A stretch of DNA of 64,000 nt from Tyto alba. Its lineage: Eukaryota; Chordata; Aves; Strigiformes; Tytonidae. The DNA lies in assembly GCF_018691265.1 (NCBI RefSeq), contig NW_024881316.1, positions 30,418,819 to 30,482,818 of the forward strand. Direction: 5' to 3'. The notes beneath the pieces were generated by a model. It saw only the letters and a list, made by a program, of their open reading frames with translations, searched no databases and was not told where the DNA came from. This document shows, piece by piece, positions 1-54,884 of the stretch. The position numbers and the translations under genes are program-made. Numbering within the stretch: the first letter of the stretch is position 1; each line of letters starts with the position of its first letter.

Positions 1-40630
<40,630 letters not shown>

Positions 40631-40975
40631 CTGTAGAATAAAGAAAGAAGAATCATGTTATAAAATTATTAAAAAGTCTATGTATTTTTTCATATGGAAA
40701 ACCAAACTAAGCACAAGTCTTTTGTGACCACCGTGATCAGCCTCCAGCTTTTGACCAAAGGAGAAGGCAAAACAAATCTAAATGCTCTTTGACAAGTTTA
40801 AGCTGATGATTGACCAAATCCAACCTTGGCAGTCAATGCTGAAAGTTGTATCAAAGTTCAACCTGTGGTCATGAAGGATGTTCTCTTCTACAGTGAAGCA
40901 ACTTGCAATGGGATGTTGAATTGTGATTCACAAAATTGAATTGTCCCTGTATTCTAAAAGCTGCTTGGAAATAAT

Positions 40976-41996
40976 TGGGCTGGGTTTCTGTGCTGCATTT
41001 TTTGGTAGCAGGGTCAAGGGCTACAGCACTACTCCCTGTGAGAAGTTTCTCGAAAGCTCCCCCAGATCCAATTCAGACCCACCTCTGGCCAGGGCCAAGC
41101 CGATCAGCTGCACATCTGTGATAATGTATTTAAGAAGGAGAACCTGAGAGGGGATTGGGATTTGTGAGGAGGAGTTGGGAAGAAGATGCACACCCAGGTC
41201 AGTGGAAGGAAGAAGAAGGACATGGGGGAGGTGTACTGGAGCAGAAACCCCTGTATCCCATGGTGAGACGTCAGGGCCACCCACCCTGCCACACATGGAG
41301 GTCCGCAGTGGAGCAGACGCCGACCTGAAGCCTGAGGAGAAAGACACTCCAGGACAGGAACCTGAACTTAAAGGAAGCTGGGTCCCTGAGGGGAGAAGTG
41401 GTCCCCGCTTTTGTGATTTGGCACTGGGAGGATTGCAACACACAGGGGTGATCCATGCTGGAGTAGCTTGGGAACGGCTGCATCCCGTGAGGAGGACTCA
41501 CTGTGAAGAGGTTCTTGGAGGACTGTCTGCAGTGAGAGGGGAGCCCCGTGGAGGAGCCACGTGGAGCAGGGGAGGAATGTGTGGCGTTCAACCCACCTCC
41601 CAAGAAGGAAGGAGCGGTGAGCTGACTGTAACCCCCATCCCCTGCCCCCTGTGCCGCTGGAGGAGAAGGTAGAGAGATTGGGAGCAGAGCTGAGCCCTGG
41701 GAGAAGGAAGGTGTGGGGGAGGTGTTTTTTGGATGTAGTTGGTGCTTTTCACTGTCCTCACCTTGTCTGTTAAGTGTTGTCTTTGTTAGCATTTGAATTA
41801 AAGTGATGCTTTATTTTTTATTCCCCTAACGAGTCTGTCTTTTGCCTGTGACCATAATGGGTGAACTACTCCTCCCAGTCCTTAGATGGATTCTTTGACC
41901 CATTTCTGCTCCATATTGTCCTTCCCATCTGATGGGAGAAGGGATGAGTGAGTGGCTGCATGGTGCTCAGTTGCTCTCTGGGCCTAAACCACAACA
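40976..41996 (+). mobile_element. Solo LTR, avian ERVL-like, copy B (about 1.02 kb)
   Basis: Same family as 12655-13721. It shares the TATA-like gataatgtatttaagaag block (near 41120), the actgggaggattgca block, cccctaacgagtctgtc and the terminal tggtgctcagttgctctctg...aaaccacaaca. Starting at tgggctgggttt gives termini that pair imperfectly, and a possible target duplication with one mismatch (ataat at 40971-40975, atagt at 41997-42001). The open frames at 41021-41792 belong to this GC-rich LTR and are not host genes. Antisense to PXDN, about 345 bp upstream of exon 2. Confidence 0.82.
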
Positions 41997-44900
41997 ATAG
42001 TACAGTAAATAAAAAATACTTGTAAATAAACAGTTACAGAACAATTGGGATCAGAAAAAAACTCAGGAAAAAAGAAACAGTTTTCAAGACTGTTAAGCTA
42101 CTCCATTCCTTTCTTTTGTGTAAAGAGGCTTAAGTGCCTTCTGTTGTCTTGCTTTTAAAGCCTGTAAATCCAGCTGCCCAAAGCTATTTATTTTCTTATT
42201 TAATTTTATTTTCTCTTAGCTTTTCATATGTTTTTACCATCTTCAGTTTCCTGTTAGATCTATAGCTTAATGAGAACTTCTCCAAGAAGTAGGAAACCAA
42301 TTTCTCAAGCAAGATGGTGCAGAGTGAGCAGGGACAGGGAGTGAGGTGTCAGCAGTGTGGGGATGGGGGGGAACACAGTGCTTGTGCCAGCCTCACACCT
42401 CTGGTTGAAAGAAGGCAGCAGTGTTTTCCATCTCTGCCCACCTCTTGTCCTCCCCTTGCTCTGAGTCCCATGGTCTTGCTGCTGGCTTGAACTGGCCGTT
42501 GAGTTCCCAGAGGCTCAGAAACTGATTTAACCAACTCCTTGGGACCAGCAATAAACCCATTGACAGAAAAACAAACAAACAAAAAGCGGGAAATTATTTT
42601 CTGCTTGATTATCAAACTGAATGGGCTTCCTGGGGTGCCACACAGGTGAAAGAGGGACTGCGAGGAAAGATCAGGACCAGGGGAAAGGAAGGAGGACCGT
42701 GGGTCTGTCCTCTTCCATACCAGCAGACCAAGGACACTAGGACCTTCTAGTCTCTGGGAAGCAAATGGAAATTAAGTAAAATCTCAAAGTCTGTGATCAC
42801 ACTTATTGCACTGCCCTTCCTAGAACAGACACTGACCGATTGCTTTCAAAAAGTAGGACACAAACATGTCATAACGTCACTCTTTTAATCAAAACCAGTC
42901 CTGATTAAAACATAAATATGCACTGTGTTCTAACAGGTAATAGGTTATCAAGAAGTCTCTCTGGAATTCAGTATTTAGTCAAAGAAAATACAGAAAAGCA
43001 GACAAAAGGTCAGCTGCACACTAATCCCATATAACCCCACTGGCTGAGGTTGTACATAATGGGGGGTATAGTTGCCTGAAGTCTTTTGCAAAGAGCATAC
43101 TTAAGCATCATTCCTCATGAATCAGCCCATCAGGGCTTATTCGGCTCTGGAATAATGGCCTCAGAAGGACTTTTTCTACATAAGTGGTTTAGGATGTGGC
43201 CTACTGTTCATTGTAAGGAAAGGATTAGACATGTGGTTCTGTTTGCATTACACTCCACTGAAATATTTGATCAGTGACTGGAATAAATGAGGGATGCAAA
43301 CTGCTCTCCCTTATTTAGATGTGTAGTTAAACTGCCTGTAGACATGCAGGACAGCCCCCTTACTCAACTCCCAACTGAACTGAGGATTTCCAGATTTAGA
43401 AGCACAAATTGTCATAGCTTGAATTTGTTCTTTACAAAGGCACCTTCTTCAGCTAGAGCTAGTGTTATGTGCTGTTCATCACTCACTCACTCAAGAAATA
43501 CTCACATATCACACATGAAACACACACGTCCATGATGAGAGAGATGATGCTGCTTACGAGTCACTGAATCTCAGGTGCTGAGATTTGCTAAACCAGCATT
43601 GAATGTTGTAGCCTTTACTGAGAGAAGAGACGGCAGATCCCTCTGTAAGCATCACTGGACATGACATTTCACTTTACTGAGAGCTTTTTCTAGATTATGT
43701 GAAAGTTTATTGTGTTTCAATGCAGCATTTTATTTTTGATTAAAATAATCAAAAGTGCAAAAATCCAATATTCATGAATGGAATATTGAAAACTATTTTT
43801 CAGAAGCCTGAAAATACCATTACACCTAGCAATATCTAGCTTCTAAACAACACAAGGCTTCTCAAATTGATTTTTTTTTTAAAGTTCCACAATTAAAAAT
43901 AGGTCTTTACCCAAAGTAGGCATAGACAGAATGCAGAATGTCTTTTCAGATATAAAAGAATATACATTCATCCATAAGGAAAGCAAGCCTATTCCCTACA
44001 GTGAAGCAAAACCAATAAGTACATAAATTTCATGAATGCAATGAAGGAGCCAGTCCTCTGAGTCAGCATCAAAATGAGCACACTAGATGTGTCAAACCTA
44101 TTCTGCAATAACTCACTAGGATAACTAGGGATTAGCAACACCAATAAAAATAATTTATATTATTTTACTATCGTTGCATATAGTGATATTTTATCCCAAC
44201 TCCAAACACTATTGTCCTTCTCATATGAAGTTTTTAAGACTAAATAATTCATCATGTATAAAACACTAACCATTCATTTTCTTCTTAAAGGTATTGAAAA
44301 AGAGCCATAATAAAACACATCACCCAAATTTTCTCTAGAGCCCAGTGCATCTGATATCTGTAAGTAAAATGTTTCATAGAAAGCTATGATGACAACAGTA
44401 CACTTTCATACATTTCATAAAGATCAATTCTATGTTTTGTTTAAAGTTTTGGAGAAAAAAACAATGTTAATTTTACTAAAATGTAGGATTATGATTTTGG
44501 TACATTCCTTCAAAGGGAAATTTCATTAATTTTTCAGCACTAAATTCCCCCAAATAAAGAGTGAGGCAGATCACAGGTGCTGCTCAAAATAAAGAGCACA
44601 CAACCTCTTTTTGTTGTCTAAAATAATATAATTATACTTCATGAGGCACTTCTTGTACACAGAAGATAAAAGTTGTTAAGTCATAATCACTGTAGATTTC
44701 TCAAGAAGAAATTCTGTCAAACTGTCTTAATTTCCTTATATAACAGAATAATAAACCAAGTGGATAAAGGAAATAGAGTATACATTGCATACATTAAAGA
44801 GTTTTGATACAGGCCATTCACATCAACAAACCAGAGAAATATGCTATAGAGGAAATCTCTGTAAACGAAGTGTTCAACTGGTATGAAAAAAGAGGATTAG

Positions 44901-46539
44901 CAAAGACTTGTTATTGAAATGAAAAGTTGTATCGAGTAGAATTGGGCAGAAATCTGACATAAGGTATTAAATATTTTAAGACTAGGTTGATAGAAGACAA
45001 AATAAGCTTATGAAGTTTGCAGATATTGGCAAATTTGGAGTAGTTGCAACTATTCTGGAAGATGTTTGCAATTCGAAACAAGCCTTAAATTATAAATCCC
45101 TGAGAAGTGGAAATAATTAACTGAACTGCAATGAGACAGGGAAGAATCAGCCAGCCACCAGTTCTTTCAAAGCCAATTAAGGTTTCAGCAGATGATGAAA
45201 AAAAAATTTAAAAGGCCTCAGTCACCTCTGTCATACCACTGTAGAAAAAAAAAAAATATTCATACTAAACAGGAGCACCATTTCTGGGGATTGAAATATC
45301 ATCCTCCCATGGTACAGACCCCATGTCCAGCTTATGAGAACTGACAGCATTTCAGGGGAGAAGAGAAGAGCTCAGAGCAAAAGCATAACAGCAACCTGAG
45401 CGCAGGGAAACCTCCCCTTGGAGAATGAAGGGCAGGAATGAGGACTGAAAAATTAGTAAGCTCAAGAAGGCCATTATGATCCAGATCTTCAAAGACATTT
45501 TGTGTTGTTGAAATAACGTGTGGCTAATCAGCACGATGAGGTTTCTTGTCCCTTTTTTTTCAGACTGATTCCTGGCCAACCATGCTGCCACATGACTTTT
45601 TACTCACAAAAGCCTGTTCCCTGACCATTCATTTCTCTTTCCCCTTTTTTCATTGTTCCCCATTTTGCTCTCACAAACTGACTGCATCCTGGCTGTATGC
45701 TGTGCTTTGGAGCTCAGCGAGCCCGACTTCCACTGTCCGGCCAGCGTGCACCAAAAGGCGAAAACAAACAACAGACTGAGGGAGTCCACCCCAGTTGCTG
45801 ATTGTAATTTTTCCCCTTCCTAATCTCTAAATAATAAATGAAACAACCAATAAAAATTATGCAAACACTTATGACGATGGCATGGAATTTTAGGGTTCTA
45901 TAATAACTTTTGCATAATAAATCAAACCTGTATGTCATGCATTTAGCTTTTCAAATAAAAATCTAGTACCTTTAACACCTAATTCAGATTGTCTCTTTTA
46001 TTAAGTGTTTCACAGTAAAAATATTTACTCCTTAAAAGACAACATAAAAATACTCCTAGACAACATAATAATACTTTTAAGGATGAGTATGCGACAGCTG
46101 CTTTCTTGTACTGAATTATCTTAGCTTGTGGTCCTGTACCTATGCATCTTCCTTCAGAGAAATTGTGCCTGACCTCCCAAAATACTCTTCTAACAGTGTT
46201 ATCTCTTAGTTCTTGTTCTCAAACACAGCCACATGTATATACATATGTAAAAAAAAGAAGAGCCATTACAATGAAAATGAACTTTCCCTTCTACATAAAG
46301 CCCTAAAACTTGTTTGTCAATTCACATAAACATCCTGAATACTAATGGTATGATTTTCCTCCTTCTTCCAACCTTCCACTGCTTAACAATTTAAGTTGTA
46401 AGAATATACTTCAGCCATACAGATTTACACAGAAGGTAAATCCATTGCTTTGAAGCATTACATCTCCCCTGAATAACACAAACAAAACAACAACACGTCA
46501 AAGATGCCTAGTTAAACCGAATACTCCCAGGATTATTCT

Positions 46540-46740
46540 CCTGGCACCGTGTCGTGTGCTCTGTGCTATTTCATGGAGCGCGACCAGGAAGCATTCGGCA
46601 GAATGCAAGGCTCCGTGGGCCAGGACCGTGCCAGGGAGCACGCTGACAATTTAGCAACTGGACGTCCATTCCAGAAGGTCGGGGTCCCACCGCACCCCAA
46701 ACAGCTGTGGGGCAGGAATCGTGCCAAGCAGCACGCAGCA
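46540..46740. other. CpG-containing block with internal duplication, unassigned
   Basis: A GC-raised block in AT-rich intron with roughly 15 CpGs. A 28-bp unit, ggccaggaccgtgccaggga then gcacgctg (46618-46645), recurs as gggcaggaatcgtgccaagc then agcacgcag (46710-46738). It could be an old repeat or a regulatory patch. The 91-aa frame across it matches no protein I recognise. Confidence 0.5.
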
Positions 46741-48214
46741 AGGAGCGTGCACCTACACAGTTGCTTAGCAGGCTTCCTCTGCGCCTTATGTGAAAAAAGT
46801 TTTATGGAAATCTGTAAGATCTAGATGGATGGCATACAAATAAATATAATATTTGTATGTTTTCTTTTCTGTGGCAAAGCAAATGAGAACTGTGCTGCAG
46901 ACACTTTTTGTCTAGATGAAAATAAATTCTGTTCTTAATAAATTCTTTGTTTGAACTGACTGTGTCCACTTGTCTCCCCCCCTTAAACTGCCCGTTCTTA
47001 ACATCAATAAACTGTTTCTAATTTAGCACTGAAAATTAACCTCTAACAATACTTCTGTCTAATTAAACACAGTGAAAACTTCTAAATATATAAGTATCAA
47101 AAATCATTATGCAGTTGTTACTGTCCCATGCAATCCAATGCTCCCACGGGCAGCTCCTGGCATTGCAGAACACCCTAATTAAAGTTTGCACTGACAAGTG
47201 AGCAGTAATGAAAATTGGGTTCTCTGTTAACACATCCTGATGAGGCAAGGCAACATTTGGGCATATAAATTCATTGCAAGTTTATAAAATAATTGTTTCT
47301 AAAATAAATAAAGCATTTAATATTAAAAGGCATTAATAACTATTTGGAATATAAAAATCACACAGGATACACATCAAACAATGCAGCTTTCAAATAAATT
47401 GACATTAAACATCAAGCAACTTACAAGAAAAGTCAATTGAAGAGGTTTCATATCTCTCTCTTTGAAATACTTAAATCTCTTTTAGGGAAGGGACTGGTTT
47501 TACTCAGAACAAGCCATGCACTGAAATTAAAACTGTAATTTCTTTATTAAAAATATATTAAGTGCAGTTTTCCTTTGTTCTTTTGTTTTCTAATTATTGC
47601 AAAGCAACATACAGGCTGAAAACTTAAGCCTTTACTTTTCATTAATTTTGTAAAAGATCAGACCTGGTGTACTTCAATAATCTGAATTCAGATTCCTTTT
47701 TGAATATGTTTGACTTTTTAAAATTCTGTTGCTTCGTAAAACTAAGAAAAATCAAACTGATTTAAAGTAGGGCTGCCAAGACAATGTCATGCACCCGTCA
47801 TGCACCTCAAAAGGTGGCAGCCTGCGGATCAAGTTGTGGATACTCAACACCAAAACAGATCACCCCTAGTCATCACCCCACTGATGATAACCTATACGAT
47901 GTCAAGTAATAAGCACTCACTAATCAGCAGCTAATACATAAGCTGTTGTCCTAAGCAGGGCAAATGGGCACATTCTTTATGAAGAACTGCTGGAACAGCA
48001 GCAGGACAGAGGACACCTGGGCTTCTCCTCTGCTTGCTCCACCCCAGCCATCTCCTTCTCATCTCTGTCTCCAGATTGGTACCCTGGCACTTATTAGGCC
48101 TTGGAGGACTTCCCTGAGACCCCTTCACCGCTATAGAGAGAGTATATAGAAAATGGCTTTCCATTTTTTCAATTTTAATTTGTGTCTGAAAAAAATATCA
48201 TGACACAAAAGTGT

Positions 48215-48274
48215 TATATTAAGATCTAGGATCTGATATGTTAAGATCTAGGACAATAATATGTTAAGATTAAG
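48215..48274. repeat. 23-bp tandem repeat, about 2.6 copies
   Basis: Units starting tatrttaagatctagg at 48215 and 48237, and a partial unit at 48260 (tatgttaagattaag). Confidence 0.85.
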
Positions 48275-51003
48275 CATTATATTTGCCAGCCTACCACTTT
48301 CAGATATAATAGATTATAAACCACATTCATACATTCATGATAGGAAACACTACATGAAAATCAGACTAAGTGAAACAAATAAAAATAACTGAAAAAAGTA
48401 GGGCTTGCATGTTTCCCCAAAACCAGTATCCATCAAGACAGAATAAAGCCAAAGCATCAGATTTACCATTAGCAAACTAGAACAATGAACTTAAACTCAA
48501 GTTTAGAAGATCTGCATTTGTATTAGCCTATCGTATTGAAAGCATCTGATTTCATACTTTAAATTGAAAATATTTGTATATCATTTAGCTTTGTACGAGA
48601 AAAAAGCAATGTGGATGAAATCAACATAGTCGTATAAAACACTGATGTTTGAAACATGATGTTGACACATTTAATGACTTCTATTATCAGTCTTCATTAA
48701 AAAGAAAAATCATGAAGCATTTACCAATTAAATCAAATCTTGATTTTTTATTAGCAGTAAAGGTATCTCATTACCTTGTTTCAAGGGTTAACCAGTACTT
48801 CAGCATTGATTTAAGACATGAACAAACTTAAATTCAGCGATATGTCCTCAGATAACCAAAATCACCACAGCAGGAAAACTGAAATATCTGAAAGGATACT
48901 ACTGTCTTAAATATCTTAAAAACCTGAAAGGTTTTCAAATGCTAAGTGTGGATCATAAAATAACAGGCCTTGTGCCCAATGCTCTGCCCCAAAGGTAGAC
49001 ACTTTTAAAAGGTCCAATGAAAACTATTTAAAGCCAAAACTCTAGCTCTGTATGTGACTGTAAACTGTATGGTAATATAATCTTTATTAGTTGACAAATT
49101 AAAAGGAGACAGTGGCTTTGGTTTGGTAAGAATCAGCAAGAATAAAGCAAACTATTTTCAAAGGATGAATTTTTCATTGTTATAACTTTCTGATATTGTG
49201 AAATATAAAAAGTCCAAAAAAGATATCTATGTGAAAGACAATGCACTCATTCGTCTTATTAATCTGTAAGGCTAGTTATGAAATGTTGATCGACAAAAAG
49301 AACTAAGAAAACAGAAAAATAACAATGCCTTCAACTGTGTGATAAATACTGAATCTGGGAAAAAGTGCAAACTGGTTCATCTCCTTTTCCTTTTAAAAAA
49401 GGAAGGAGCAATTTAATAGGTAAAAATTAGACTTGTAGATCTATAAGATTTAATAGGTTAAATTAATAATACATGTTAAAAAATGACCATTGCATTTATC
49501 ATTTGTTTAGCTCTCTTCAGATGTTTTAATAAGGTAGGAATTACCATAACTGCATCACTTTGCCATTGGCAAATTTAAAAGAACAAAAAAAGTGAAAAAC
49601 ATTAATTATTTCTAACTGTTGAAGATTAATACTACCCAGCAGAAATAACCTATACCATAAATGCCAAACTACTATGTTTCTCGACACAGAACAAAAGATT
49701 TGCAAATGCCAGCAAGACTACATTGCTTATGTCTACTTTATTCTTATTCTTTTTTTATTCAAGGTCATCCCAGCAGGAAATGAAAAACAGCCATCAGCAT
49801 AGTAAAAACATTCAAACAGAGCAGAGCATGAAAATTGCACAAAAGAGGTTATATAATCAAGTCAGTGCAGTAACTGGATGATGTCAATGGCACTTTAATG
49901 CTGCTTTAACTACTGCCCTGTAAAAAATGTGACACTTTGTTGAACAAAGAGAAGGCCACCACTTTAAAAAAATAAAACCAAACCCCACTTTCAGCTATAG
50001 CACTACATACAGTAATCCTCATTGCTAGCAGCATAACATTTTCTAGACTACCAGAGGAACCAAGAGGTTTGGGTTTTTTGTTTTGCCTGGTTTTAAGATT
50101 TAGCCCTAGTGATTCTTTTACAAACAAAATTACATCGTTCTCCTTTTCCTTGGCAATTCATTTTCTGACTCAATTCTTCCCCAGTCTAATTACTAGATAG
50201 AGCATGTGATTTTCTCTAATTTACATTGAGAGATCTTTATTATCTGTACATCAGCACTCAGTACATAAAATAAAGCCACTGAATTTTTATATGGGAAACT
50301 AAAACATTATTCTTACATGGTGAGTGGTTATCATAGTCAGTAATATTTAGTATACCATAATTCTAGTAACAAAAGTAAATAATAGGATAACAAAAATATT
50401 GAAATCTGTAGAATAGGATGCAGAACATTTGGCAGTACTCACCTTGATCATAAAACCATGCTTATGAAAATATAAAGAATTAAATCTGAATGATGTATCA
50501 ATTATCTGATTAAAATAATAGCTGATTTGCACAAATATGTTGAAAGGGACTTTGATTTTATAAGTCTTAAAAAATATAATCAGGTACAGTTTTGGTGAAT
50601 GGAGAGTTTATGATAGAGCCTTCTCCAAGAGCTAAGGATTTGTTTTAACTAACAATTATTTTGTCATTAGAGTTGAAAGGAAAACATTTAAATGTGAACT
50701 CAATGAAAAGCAATACAGTATTGTCTTACTAAGTCTGTAGATCCCTCTGCTGCCCTTGTTGCCAATTTTTCCAACCAGCTATGCAGTGCCATTATTAGGA
50801 CTCAAGCGGGATTTCCTAGTTCAAAGTTTTAGGCATGTAGGCTTAATTATCAAGAATTATACATGGAAATTTTACTCTGGCATGATCATGGCTCTTTTTT
50901 TCATCCACCTTCAGAGTCTTTCAAAATCCATCCACTACAGAAATACTATATTTTGAAATTAGAAATGTTTTTATATAATTGTTTCTAATTCTCGTGCTAT
51001 CTT

Positions 51004-51066
51004 AAAAAAAAAAAAAAAAAAAAAAAACAAAAAAAAAACACAACAACAACAACAAACAAACAAAAA
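51004..51066. repeat. A24 run followed by CAA/CAAA microsatellite
   Basis: 24 consecutive A, then c-interrupted A runs and acaacaacaac/aaacaaac units. Confidence 0.93.
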
Positions 51067-54000
51067 ACCCCACCCAGGCAATCAAAAAACCCTCCTTTTA
51101 ACAAGTATGGGTATAATTCAAAGAGATGCAGTGCTATTTCTGTGGTCTGAAGAAATAGTAAGAGAAGGCAAAATCTGTCTTTATTCCTCTCAGCGGAATT
51201 TATTTTTAAAACCAAATAATGAAAAGGTTGTTGACAGTACAGGCATATGATCCATTACTGATTATTTTTGATAGAAATATCCTTGGGAAAATGCTGCTTT
51301 CCTGTCCTGCAGTTGTGTCATGCTCAATGAAATAGGGCACGATAGCCGTGCATGAGTGCTGTGCTAACAGAAATACATGATGGTTAAGGTCTTGGATCAA
51401 GCAAAGAGTGAACTAATGGTTGGCACAATCTATATTGTAAAGAGCTACTGATACATCAGAATATTTTTAGAGGATTAGTGACAGTTGGAGATGCAACTTC
51501 TCAGTTTCCTTCTCAATAATCTTGTTTCAACTGTATTTTTCAATCAAAAAATAAGTTTCTCCTCTATGGCATGTTAAAGAAGACACCAAAAAGGGAAGCT
51601 GACTAGTTTATCGCATACCATGAACCACTGAAACAAATGCAGTAATAGTTTCATTTGGTTTTGTAGTTAACAGTCATGTGAATTACTACTGTGAAAAACC
51701 CCACAGAAATACTGCTTTTACCCTGTAGTCATATATTAGGTTTTTTTCCCTTCTATCTACCATTTTGCAAAATAAATAATGTTTCTGCACTTCACTGTCT
51801 CACAGGGATGCTTATAAGTCTACAGTCTATATCCTTGAAATATTGATATCCTCAGAAGAAAGAACTGAAAGCCAGAAAGAAACATTATCATCCCCTGACC
51901 TCCCACACAGGACAAGGCACACACCAATAGAGAAGCTGCTGTCTTAAGGCAATTGCTGTCAGAGCTGAACCATCCCTTTGAGAAAAATAAAAAACTGTGA
52001 TTCAAAAGACCATGAATCAAGCAAAACCTAATGACTTGCTAGTCATTCTAATAGTTAACTATATTCACTGTTAAAAATGTGATAGTCCCACCCTGCTTCC
52101 AGGTGGAGCAAGTTAATCTTCAGCTTCTGCTCACTAGAAGTAAACAGCTGTAAATGAGGAGTAGCACTGACCCATTTTTCTCAAAACAGGTCCAGAGGAG
52201 CTAAGCATTGAAGCTCATGTGTTTTTTTTTTTTTCTTAAAGATTTAAAAATAAATAAATAAAACAATCCCAAAACTTCAAATATGGGTGGGCAGGAAAAA
52301 ATACAATTCTTTGTAATTTTCCTGAATTTGTTCTATGGCAGATTAATTATTTTTTTTCTTTACTGTTAGGAAGATGGATGCAGGTGCAATGAAAGTAAAT
52401 GAGTGTGCATATTCGTAAATGAAAATACGCATTGATACAGAAGACTCGCCTGTGTTTTACCAGAGTGCCACAGGTCAGATCGCTTCTCAAGCCTCCTTCT
52501 AGCTCTGACACTTCAGTCCCTCTCCCACAGGAGTGCCCAGCTGGGTATAGACCGCACTGGGCGAGTACCAGTGCAGAGCTGAGGGCAATGAGCTCTTAGC
52601 CACAGAAGATCCTACAGCTGAAAACAGGGATATGAGTGAGCACTGGGAAAGAGGTAACAGACTGAGCAGGTAAACCAGTATACTAGTATGGAAGTGTGAT
52701 TTCCCCATCAGTGCAGTTCTGGGGGCTTTTTTTAACTCAGGGCAGGAAGCCTCATTGATGTAGTTCCTGTGAGCCTGCATTATATTTGTTATACCAGTAA
52801 ATGACATCTAGCATCTGCAATGTCAATGACCTTATTAAAGAATGCCCATTTTGTCTCCTTCAGTCCAAAAAGAAGTCTTGCAATGCACGATCAACATCAA
52901 GCCAAAGGATGTGGAAATTTGAAGGAATTACTGCATCTAAAAATAACATCTAAATTTGACTCAAAAGCCTTTATTCATTGTAAATCTATGCGTCACTCTT
53001 CCCTCTCTACTAGGCGGATTTTATCAGAACGTATTTCCAACCATTATGTACTTTTCAGCTATTTCCAATACAGAGATTGACATATAAAATTCAAACAGAC
53101 TCGAAGGTGTTGCTTGAATTTATCCGGATACTTGTTCTCATAGAATACCAAGGACATTTTACTTATAATATAGAAAACACTACTGGCTTGCATAAAGACT
53201 AAAACCAAACATTCAGGTACTCTATCACTTGGCTGCAGACCGGCTTCCTGGATTCAGACAAAGCAACAGCTCTTCCTTCCACTTTATGGAAAATCCCAAA
53301 TCACTCCACTGAAAAGGCTGCAGCTCTTGGAATCATATTTTCTGCTTCCTGAGGTTAACAACAGGCTGCCAGAGCAGATAAATTAGCTAATTTCTTGCTC
53401 TGCCTCCAGGTCCTCCTGCTCCTGGCAAAGCAAACTCAGAACAAGAACTGGGAGTGAGGGGGCTGCGTTAGTATTCCTCCGATATTTATCTCCTCATTCC
53501 TCAGCAGTGCAGACAGCCTCAGCACCGGCATCTGTGCATTCCGGTCTCCTGGGAGAAGACAAGCTGCTTTCTGCTTGTGAAGAGCAATGGGAACAGCTAC
53601 TAGAAGACATTCAATCTTAAAGTACCCAACTGAATGACTTGCAGGGAAGGGAATCTCTGGGATCTGAGATCATTTCTTCCTTTTTCTTCTTGCTATGTCC
53701 ATCCTAACATCAGTATCAAAATTATAAGCAGAAAATAATTAAAGACATTTTAGAGCTACTACACATTTCCCACTCCTGATTCCTACTCACTAGGGAATAA
53801 GTTATCTTACAGAATGAATTAATAAATAAAATATAATAATAAATATTATGATTTATGTATTTTAATCATATCCAACAACATGTAGAATCAATCAACAACC
53901 ATCTTGTTTTAACTCACGTGCCAAAACTAGGATTGAACTAAAGAAAATGCCTACAACATCTTTCCCTGTATGCTTATTTTCTTCTTTCTCTACTTAAAGT

Positions 54001-54884
54001 AAATCTGGATAAATATAAAGACAGGTAAAAAAGCTTGGAAAACTGGATTGCTGCAAATTACAAAAGTTTCTAAAATTTCCAGGTAAGCGTTACTAGTCCT
54101 GTGTGTGTTTGTCAGTTATTTAAAATTCCAGTGGCCTCAGGAGATCACATCTATTTTGCTTTAAGTCTTGCACCTACTTCCTAGCATTTCTAATATTGGC
54201 AGTATTAAGTCAACAATTAATTAGAAAGCTCTTTTTACTATCTCTGTAATTATTTCATCACATTAACACAGTACTAATAATACCAGAAAAAAAGCACGAA
54301 ACACTTTCCGACTGAAAATGTTTTTACACACTTACATGTTGTTCCTAAGGCCAAAAAGTTAATTTCTGAGTATAAGACAAGACAATTCTGTACTACTTAA
54401 GTCTTCACAGTTTAATGTCATTTTTAAAGTAATAATTCAATCTGATTTTTCCATTTTGAACACTTTTCAACTTACATCCTTGTTTTCATCACCCCTTATC
54501 AGTTACAAAGTAGCTATCACTCAGGCCATATAAATACCATTTCGGCCATATGGAGAGCAAATTCACAGGCTCCCCAGTAACACATTACAGCTATCACGGA
54601 CTCTCCAAGTGTCTTTCCTAGTGTTTAAAGAAAAAGGAAAATGCTTTCAAGCATGTGTGTATGCAAAAAATGGGGAAAAGTTAAAACACTTTATTAATCT
54701 TGCCAAAGTAGAATAGAAAAAAAAAAATAGAAATATCTCAAAAAAAATATTATAAATATCTGTAAAACGTTAAATTAAATACAGACCTGTCTTTTAGGTA
54801 AATCAGATGTTTTCATACGTGGAAGATTATTTAAAAATTAGTTCAGAAATGTCAAAATTCTAAACATTTCCAAAGACAGACATT

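Noticed and set aside
41021..41792. Long overlapping open frames of 140-173 codons on both strands
   Set aside because: They lie within a solo LTR (copy B). Their length follows from GC-rich sequence with few stops, and the homologous LTR at 12655-13721 does not keep the same protein.
46128..46160. Possible LRR N-cap exon suggested by an atgcatcttcc string
   Set aside because: The reading frame does not give the required N-cap cysteines, and no exon ending in CT before a GT donor is present.
46549..46824. 91-codon frame with many Cys, Arg and His
   Set aside because: Follows the CpG-bearing repeated block; no homology recognised and no splice signals in the PXDN orientation.
51004..51027. 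Long A runs (also 17167-17187, 21616-21640, 23424-23450, 26327-26346) as tails of processed retrocopies
   Set aside because: No gene-derived sequence or target duplication was seen next to any of them; they look like simple homopolymers.
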